Source of the DNA: Acorus gramineus
Lineage: Eukaryota > Streptophyta > Magnoliopsida > Acorales > Acoraceae
NCBI GenBank assembly: GCA_030737835.1
Contig: CM060847.1
Location: 22,160,433-22,224,432, forward strand
DNA: 64,000 bases
Reading direction: 5' to 3'
The notes beneath the pieces are model-generated. The model was given only the letters and a program-made list of their open reading frames with translations, did not search any database and was not told where the DNA came from. Numbering within the stretch: position 1 is the stretch's first letter; every line of letters begins with the position of its first letter. Of the stretch, positions 58,211-64,000 are shown piece after piece. The translations under genes and the position numbers were made by a program.

Positions 58211-60427
58211 TATGGGGGCTTCAAATAAATAAAATGTACCTGAAGCAATTGAGTCATTGAAGTCATTCCTTGACTGCTATCGTAGTTCCCAACTATGGGG
58301 GCAGAGGTTCCTTGCGCAAATGTTTGAGGGCTCTCATTCGCAATGTGGGACGCATGTTGGGACACACGTTGAGTTTGAGAGCTTTGACCTCGTGATCCCT
58401 TCTCCAACGCGCCGATCCATCTTTTTTTAGGCTTCCCCCTCACAGTCTTCTTTCCTCTTCTTTTAAAGCCTTTAGCAATCTCATTGTTCAGATTGCTTTC
58501 CACCTCATGTTGCTCATTGTCATCTTGCAAATTTTGAGATGATGTCCGCAAATCTATCTCAACCTCCTCCATTATCTCTTTTGTGCGACGTTTAAGTAGC
58601 TCTGTTGAATGATCTGTTTCAGATGCCTTGGATGCCACTTGAATGAGACCATGACTTAATTGTTGAAATCGTCTTCCCAAATCAGAAATAGCATCAACTT
58701 GTACTGAAGAAGAACACATATCATGCACAACACCGGATTTTGCATATCTTGTCCACCTCTTCAAGATATACTGTTGTGGAAGCTCCTTAATATTTCTGTG
58801 ATCAAGAACTTTTAGAACATGACAGCACTGGATACCCATAAATTCAAATTTTTTACAGCTACAAGTGACCATCTCATTAGATGAATTATAAAAAATGGTT
58901 CTTTCACTGCCACAATCTGTACGAACTTTGTACTCTATCATATGTCCCACCTCCCGATGAATGTAGATAGAACAATTCAAAAATTTTCCATACTCTACTT
59001 GAAATAACTCAAATATCTCTGGCGTGTAAACCTTTGTGACACATGTCATCATCAAAGCATGAAATGGAATTACCGGTACTGTATTCATCATCTTGAAATC
59101 AGCACTCAATTCACTTTCACGCCGATCATCCATAACCCTATCAAAATGCTGAAAGAAACGCAATGGATCATGCTTTGAGTTCAGGTAGCGTCTCAGAAGA
59201 GCATTGAAGCTTTCACTACGTTGTGTACTCTTCATATCCGCGCAGAATGTGTCTCTCCCATACACTAGAGCCCATTTCTCCTTCTCAACAAAAGTTTGTT
59301 GAAGCCATTTATTATCTCGAAGATTGTATTTCTCAAGCATGTTATCCCAAGCATATAGAAAATCATCCTCCGTCTCGTACCCATAAATACAAGCATAGAA
59401 GGAACTTCTGAAGCCTTCGATAGCATAAAGATGTCCAAGATGTTTTGTTGCATTTTGGGTCAAGTGCCACAGACATAGCCGATGATGAGTCTCTGGTAGG
59501 ACAACTAAAATAGCTTTGGCCATCGCCGCTGATTGATCTGTTAGAATAGTCTTCGGACGTCTCCCTGACATTGCTTGAAGAAAAGTTTCAAATAACCAAA
59601 TAAATGAGTCGGCTGTCTCATCATAAAGCAATGCACCACCAAAAATAATTGTTTGTCTATGATTATTCACTCCAACGAATGGTGCAAATGGCCTCCCATG
59701 ATTATTTGTGCGATAGGTCGTGTCGAAACAAATTACATCACCATAATGTGCATAATCGACAATAGACCTAGAATCGGCCCAAAACACATTAGTTATTTGT
59801 TCATCGGCATCAAGTTGCATTGAGTAAAAGAATGATGGATCTTGCTGTTGCTTGTTGTTGAAATACTGAAAAAGAGCACCCGCAATACCATTTTCCATTC
59901 TACTTTCTCTTTTAGTGCGCAAGTAAGACTTCACATCATTTAAGACAAAACCAAGATTCCTTCTGCCTCCAACTTGTCCACTCATCAAATCCATAACGGT
60001 TTTTGGTGCCAATCCTGACCCATCTATAATATCAACCTGAGCAGCTTGAGCCTTTTCAATTTTTCTGTGAGACCTCAAATTGTGACGCAAAGGGGTTGTA
60101 GTTTTGTTCAAATTTAGTGACACAATAAGCACCAGAAGACTGATAAATGATAACTATATGTGCCTCACATCCTGTTCTTGTATCCGGCTGCGGGTGCAAG
60201 ACTTTTCGCTTATCAACCCCTTTCATCCCTTCTTTAGAACAACAAAATTTTCGCTTTGTCACTATACCATTGGACTTCGATACGCCACTTCTTCGGATGC
60301 TAAATCCAACTGATCTTGCATATGCGTTGTAAAATTGATATGCACTCTCTTCGGAATCGAATGCCATACCAACTTCAGGCACACCATTATCATTACGTTC
60401 ATCAATACACTCATTGTCACCTTCCAT
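58211..60427 (-). pseudogene. FAR1-related (FRS) gene, 3' end lost and one frameshift
   Basis: ATG at 60427 (MEGDNECIDERND) follows an acceptor-like TTAAAAG, so an upstream untranslated exon is likely. The FAR1 DNA-binding domain includes SAYQFYNAYARSVGFSIRRS, KRKFCCSKEG and GCEAHI. A one-base change in a C-run near 60091 breaks the frame, which resumes LRSHRKIEKAQAAQVD. The MULE-derived transposase core has VICFDTTYRTNNHGRPFAPF and KTILTDQSAAMAKAI, and the SWIM finger is CSCKKFEFMGIQCCHVL. A basic, Lys/Arg-rich C-terminal tail ends at a splice donor (CTTCAG/GTACAT, about 58243); the next exon is missing where copia sequence starts. FHY3/FAR1 proteins are light-signalling transcription factors. 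This copy is probably inactive, and it could also be a transposon gene. Confidence 0.82.
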
Positions 60428-61540
60428 ATTGATATCAATAATCACCTTTTAAGAAAAAGACATAATTAAAAACATAATTATATATTGGCATGAAATTAAA
60501 TAACTCATAAAAAAATATCAGATTAGATCTAAAAGCCACAAAAATATAAAAATCAAATTACAAAAAATCTATATCATCTACAACAAATTAAAATAACTCC
60601 ACAAAAAATAATCTCCAAATACACACACACACAAATATATCATACCAACTTCAGGACCCATTCAATTCATGTCATCATGAGCATCACAGTTTTTTTCTTT
60701 TTCTTTTTTCAAGTGAAGGGTAGGCATTCAATCTCAATTTATTACTTAGAATTGAAAACCCAAAACAGAAAAAAAAAAAAATACAAAGGCTACATGTCAT
60801 ACACATTCTCTCTCCACAAGTTTAATAAGAACTTAAAAACATTTCCCCCTTCAAGCCTGAATAGCCTGTCAGAAAAAAAAAAAAAAATTCCCATGTGGAT
60901 CAACAATAGATATCATGTAATTGATATAAAAACATTTTCAATGAAAATTTCCCTAACAAAAGGCAATTGTTAGACACCCATAAATAATCATCCCCCTCTT
61001 CAAATCCCCTTCCCAACAACATAAGCATCTCTAACAATTCTTACAAAAAATTAAAATGGTAAGATCCACCATATTATCAGATCTATGTCTAGTTCCAAAG
61101 AGTTGCAGAGTTTAAAATGGTTATATTTGGAACCCACCAAAAAAAAATTTGAGAAAGACCCGGTTGGGGATTCATTTATGGAGACCCAGGCAGATGAGCT
61201 GATAAAGAAGACAAAACTCATATCATATCTACAAACCCATAACAAATCTACAAACCCACATCAGATCTACAAAACTCATATGAAATATATAAATTAAACC
61301 CATAAAAAAAATCACAAAAAAGGAACCCAATGCCCAAACCCAGCTCACTGGAGGGGTGCCGAAGGCGGCGACGGCGTCGAGACTGACGGGAGGCGGATAC
61401 GGCGTCAAGACTGAGGGGCTTTGGCGTCGGGGAGGCTGAGAGGAGGAGGGGGCGAAATCAGGGGTGGTTGTGAACAAGGTTTTTGGTTTTGGTTTTTCGA
61501 CGGAAGCCAAACGGAGGTGTTGAGAGTCTCTCCCGTCAAG
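60428..61540. other. AT-rich spacer upstream of the FRS gene
   Basis: Contains homopolymer T and A runs (60688-60710, 60770-60782, 60871-60886), (AC)n near 60620 and three copies of a ~20-base unit around CATATCTACAAACCC at about 61217-61276. Two copies of ACGGCGTC(A/G)AGACTGA lie at 61366 and 61398 in a short GC-rich patch. A 70-codon plus frame (61085-61297) runs into the repeats and is not recognised. No gene is called. Confidence 0.5.
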
Positions 61541-63252
61541 TTTCCTCACGTGCGGTCACGTGTTCTCCCAGCCACGCGTCGCCCTCTCATACGCCAACAC
61601 AGAGGATCTCTGTTATGTAAAAACAGAGGTTCCCATCCCATAAATGAGGGCTTCCTTTCGCTAGGGTTTCCTCTGCGCCGCTCTCTTGGAGATCGGGGGT
61701 CCTCGATGCCGGCCCCGGTGGGCCTCCCTCTACCGGGTGCTGCTCCCCTGTACCCCCCTTTGTTTTCCCCTGTTTTAACCTTGTCATCCCCGATACCCTC
61801 TGCGAAATCTCCTCTCCCACACCAGAGCGGCACGATCGACAGCATTTTCCGATCTTTCAAAGACAAGGAGGCTTCCATTGCTTCTCTCCACACTTCTCCT
61901 CCCCCCCCCCCTCCTCTCATCCTTTCCACACACCCCCCCCCCCCCCAACCGCTCCCGCCTCCATTACCGCCCCCATTACCGGTTCCCTTAACCCTCTCCC
62001 TCCCCTTTCCATTCTCTCTACCCCTCCCATATCTCTCCCTTCGCTCTCCCCCGAATCCTTCCCGGCGCTCTCAAAGGGCGCCCACGCCCCTGCCGGTGCT
62101 CGGCCTAGTCAGAAACCAAGAAGGGTGGTCTCTGTCTCCCCTCCTTCCTCCTCCGAGCAAATCAGCAGTTGGGGTTCCCTATTTCATAGCACCCCCCCTT
62201 GATCAAAGTCTGGTTCGCTAAAATACATCACTCCTATTGTCGAGGGTTCGATGCCTGTGGCCTCACTCCAACCAGAGTCCTACGCTCGCAACATTCGACA
62301 ATGGGACAAAGCTATTGTGGGCTACATAATAGGTAAACGCCCTGTTTTCATTCCTTTTCTCCAGTTCCTGAAAAAATTGTGGAACCCAAAGGGAGAGTTG
62401 CAGCTTCTCCTCCATGGAAATGGTTTCTTTAGTCAAGTTTTCTCTTGAAGAGGATGTAAACTCTGTTCTCAAAGGAGGACCACGGACAATGGACCATCAT
62501 CCTTTTATCCTCTGAAAATTGTCACCAGCGACGCGCATGGAACAAGCTAGGCTCAGTAGTATTCCTATATGGATAAGACTCCCCAACCTTCCTCCATCTT
62601 TGGGAGGAAGACTGTCTAAGCCGTATAGGCAGCTTGATTGGAAACCCCCTTTACGCTGACTCTGCCACGATGCGCTGTAGCCGAGCCTCCTACGCTCGAA
62701 TTTGTGTGGAAATCCAAGCATCCCAGTCTCTTCCAGATTCAATACTAGTTGGTGTTTCACCAGATGTTCGAGAATCTTTTAAGGTCGATTATGACTGGAA
62801 GCCCACATCGTGTAAATTCTGTCAGACCTTTGGCCATGATGACGCCTGCTGTATCATGAAACCAGCTGCAACAAATCCAGCGTCACTCAAGGGAGACAAA
62901 GCTTCAAAGGTGGACAAAGTAGCTAACACTACTGCTCAGGCAAAGGGCAAAGACAAAGTTTCTCAATGGCAAGCTGTTTAGAAAAATAATCAAGCAAGCA
63001 AAGGAAAGCTACTAGTTGGCACATGAACTGATCAAGTATCTCAATAACCCGGGAATGTCTTGAGCTTGTATTAAAGTTGACCTCCGAAAAGCATTCGACA
63101 ACATCCGATGGCCATTCCTCGAACAGGTTCTAAAGAGCTGCAAACTAAACGATCACTGGGTAAAACATTGCATGGAGTGTGTCACCTCAGCGCGCTACTT
63201 TGTTCTCATAAATGGTTCCCCTTAAGGCTTCTTCCCCTCTAGTTGTGGTATC
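61541..63252 (+). mobile_element. LINE with internal deletion, plus strand
   Basis: A GC-rich leader (CACGTGCGGTCACGTGTTCT) precedes ORF1 at ATG 61706 (MPAPVGLPLPGAAPLYPP). After a long Pro/Leu-rich stretch ORF1 runs, with frameshifts near 62200, 62440 and 62620, through SYARNIRQWDKAIVGYIIGK, FIPFLQFLKKLWNPKGELQ and the knuckle CKFCQTFGHDDACC to a stop at 62979. ORF2 endonuclease is absent: at about 63030 the text jumps to reverse transcriptase (KVDLRKAFDNIRWPFLEQVL and HCMECVTSARYFVLINGSP). It ends at 63252, where an LTR begins. It belongs to the same group as the 42-51 kb LINE. The 5' boundary is approximate. Confidence 0.8.
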
Positions 63253-64000
63253 TGTTATATATGTGTCATTTTTAGCCTTCTGGTAACCATTGGAGCATTC
63301 TGGCAGTTTTCGAGTTTTTTTCATTTTTCAATCGGAACCGCTAAAATTTTGGATTGTTAGCTATAGTCCTGTGTTTGAGGACTCCGATTGAAAATCTAAC
63401 TGCGTATTATGTGTCCTGGTGCCATTCTAAGCCACTCACAAAATTTTCATCGAATTCCGGTAACGTTTCTGAAATTTCACAGTTCCGGGGCGTATCCGGG
63501 TTTTGACCGAGCGAGAAGTCATTGGGAGAGTTGACTCGGTCAAAGTGGGCCCATGACTTGGTCAACCCTTTTTGTTTTTTTGTGTGGTTGGGTTGACCCA
63601 AGTCAAATCCCACTTAAAGCCTCACTTAAGCCTAATTAACCTTGCTTAACCCTAATCTAAGTGAATCTAAAAAGTCTCCCCCACTATTCATCATCTTCTC
63701 AAATGAGTTTTCTCTCTCCCCCTCTCTCCTTTTCTTGGTTTTGAGCCACCTAGGGTGCTTGAAGCTTAAAACTCAAAACATAGAAAGGTTAGATCCGGTC
63801 CCGATCTATCCCCCGGTGTTCTCGGATTCGAGTTCCGACAAGTTTGGCCCCCTCTAACCCCCTCTATTCTCCCCTGTTTTCAGCCCCTTTTGAGGTAGGA
63901 GGAGGTCTTGGTGGTGGAGATCCGTTGGGAGGCGTTTCGGTGCACAAAGATCCTCCGGTTCCCTTCCTTTCCTCTCCTTTCCTTGGGTAAGGGTTCTTTT
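63253..64000 (+). repeat. LTR of the long-LTR gypsy family, cut by the window edge
   Basis: It starts TGTTATATATGTGTCATTTT and follows the gypsy LTR start closely: GCCTTCTGGTAACCATTGGA, CGGAACCGCTAAAATTTTGG, TCATCGAATTCCGG and GGGGCGTATCCGGGTTTT. It reaches the donor-like TTGGGTAAGGG (about 63984) at the right edge. It sits inside the reverse transcriptase text of the LINE. Whether it is a full element or a solo LTR cannot be told. Confidence 0.85.

Noticed and set aside
58211..60427. FRS-like gene as an active MULE transposase
   Set aside because: The FAR1-SWIM arrangement fits the FAR1-related host family and no Mutator-type ends with a 9-bp duplication were seen around it. A transposon origin cannot be fully excluded.
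61421..61705. Start of a longer 266-codon protein at 61421
   Set aside because: The upstream part is the GC-rich spacer and LINE leader. Comparison with the minus-strand LINE ORF1 start favours ATG 61706.

Overview
The window is repeat-dense nuclear DNA from a flowering plant. I see long AT-rich intergenic stretches, plant-type LTR retrotransposons whose primer-binding sites match initiator tRNA-Met, L1-type LINEs with a plant RNase H tail, hAT/CACTA/Mutator DNA transposons, a FAR1-related gene and a plant mobile domain. I cannot name the species. There is no sign of bacterial operons, CRISPR, rRNA or tRNA genes. Almost every long open frame belongs to a mobile element, and most are broken by stops or frameshifts.

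Region by region. 1-2.3 kb: a copia-type LTR end with its primer-binding site, joined to a LINE RNase H scrap, then further LTR/LINE tails. 2.3-15.2 kb: AT-rich DNA with two small minus-strand candidate genes for secreted peptides (3660-4020 and 12246-12957), a 1.4 kb Mutator-type non-autonomous element (5149-6582, 9-bp target duplication), a duplicated 370-bp block (6922-7290, copy at 37.7 kb) and a 2.3 kb CACTA element (8554-10854, target duplication GAT). 15225-18449: a complete hAT element with 8-bp target duplication whose transposase gene has one frameshift. 18742-37206: an 18.5 kb CACTA-type element (target duplication CAT) that interrupts a host reading frame. It carries a chaperonin-60 gene fragment and a copia scrap. 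It was itself entered by a Mutator-like element (21932-36589, target duplication TTTTATTTT) encoding a degenerate MuDR transposase and a plant mobile domain protein. That element was in turn entered by a long-LTR Ty3/gypsy element of Tekay/Del type (25243-34327, target duplication AAAGT).

37.2-51 kb: host exon remnants, then LINEs. A 5'-truncated LINE (38830-41150, 15-bp target duplication) contains a miniature LTR element (TRIM, 39168-39688). A nearly full-length minus-strand LINE (about 42262-50990) contains a 2.65 kb solo LTR (47649-50295, target duplication CATAG). 51162-58210: a minus-strand copia element with near-identical LTRs, followed by a partial second internal region sharing one LTR, so the unit is LTR-internal-LTR-partial internal. 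58211-60427: a FAR1-related (FRS) gene on the minus strand, cut at its 3' end by the copia junction. 61.5-63.25 kb: a plus-strand LINE with an internal deletion, cut by another LTR of the long-LTR family that runs off the window.

The main result is a stratigraphy of insertions: target duplications and reading frames let most events be ordered. No element here looks obviously autonomous and intact. The hAT, the copia and the gypsy LTR pair look youngest, judged by internal similarity.
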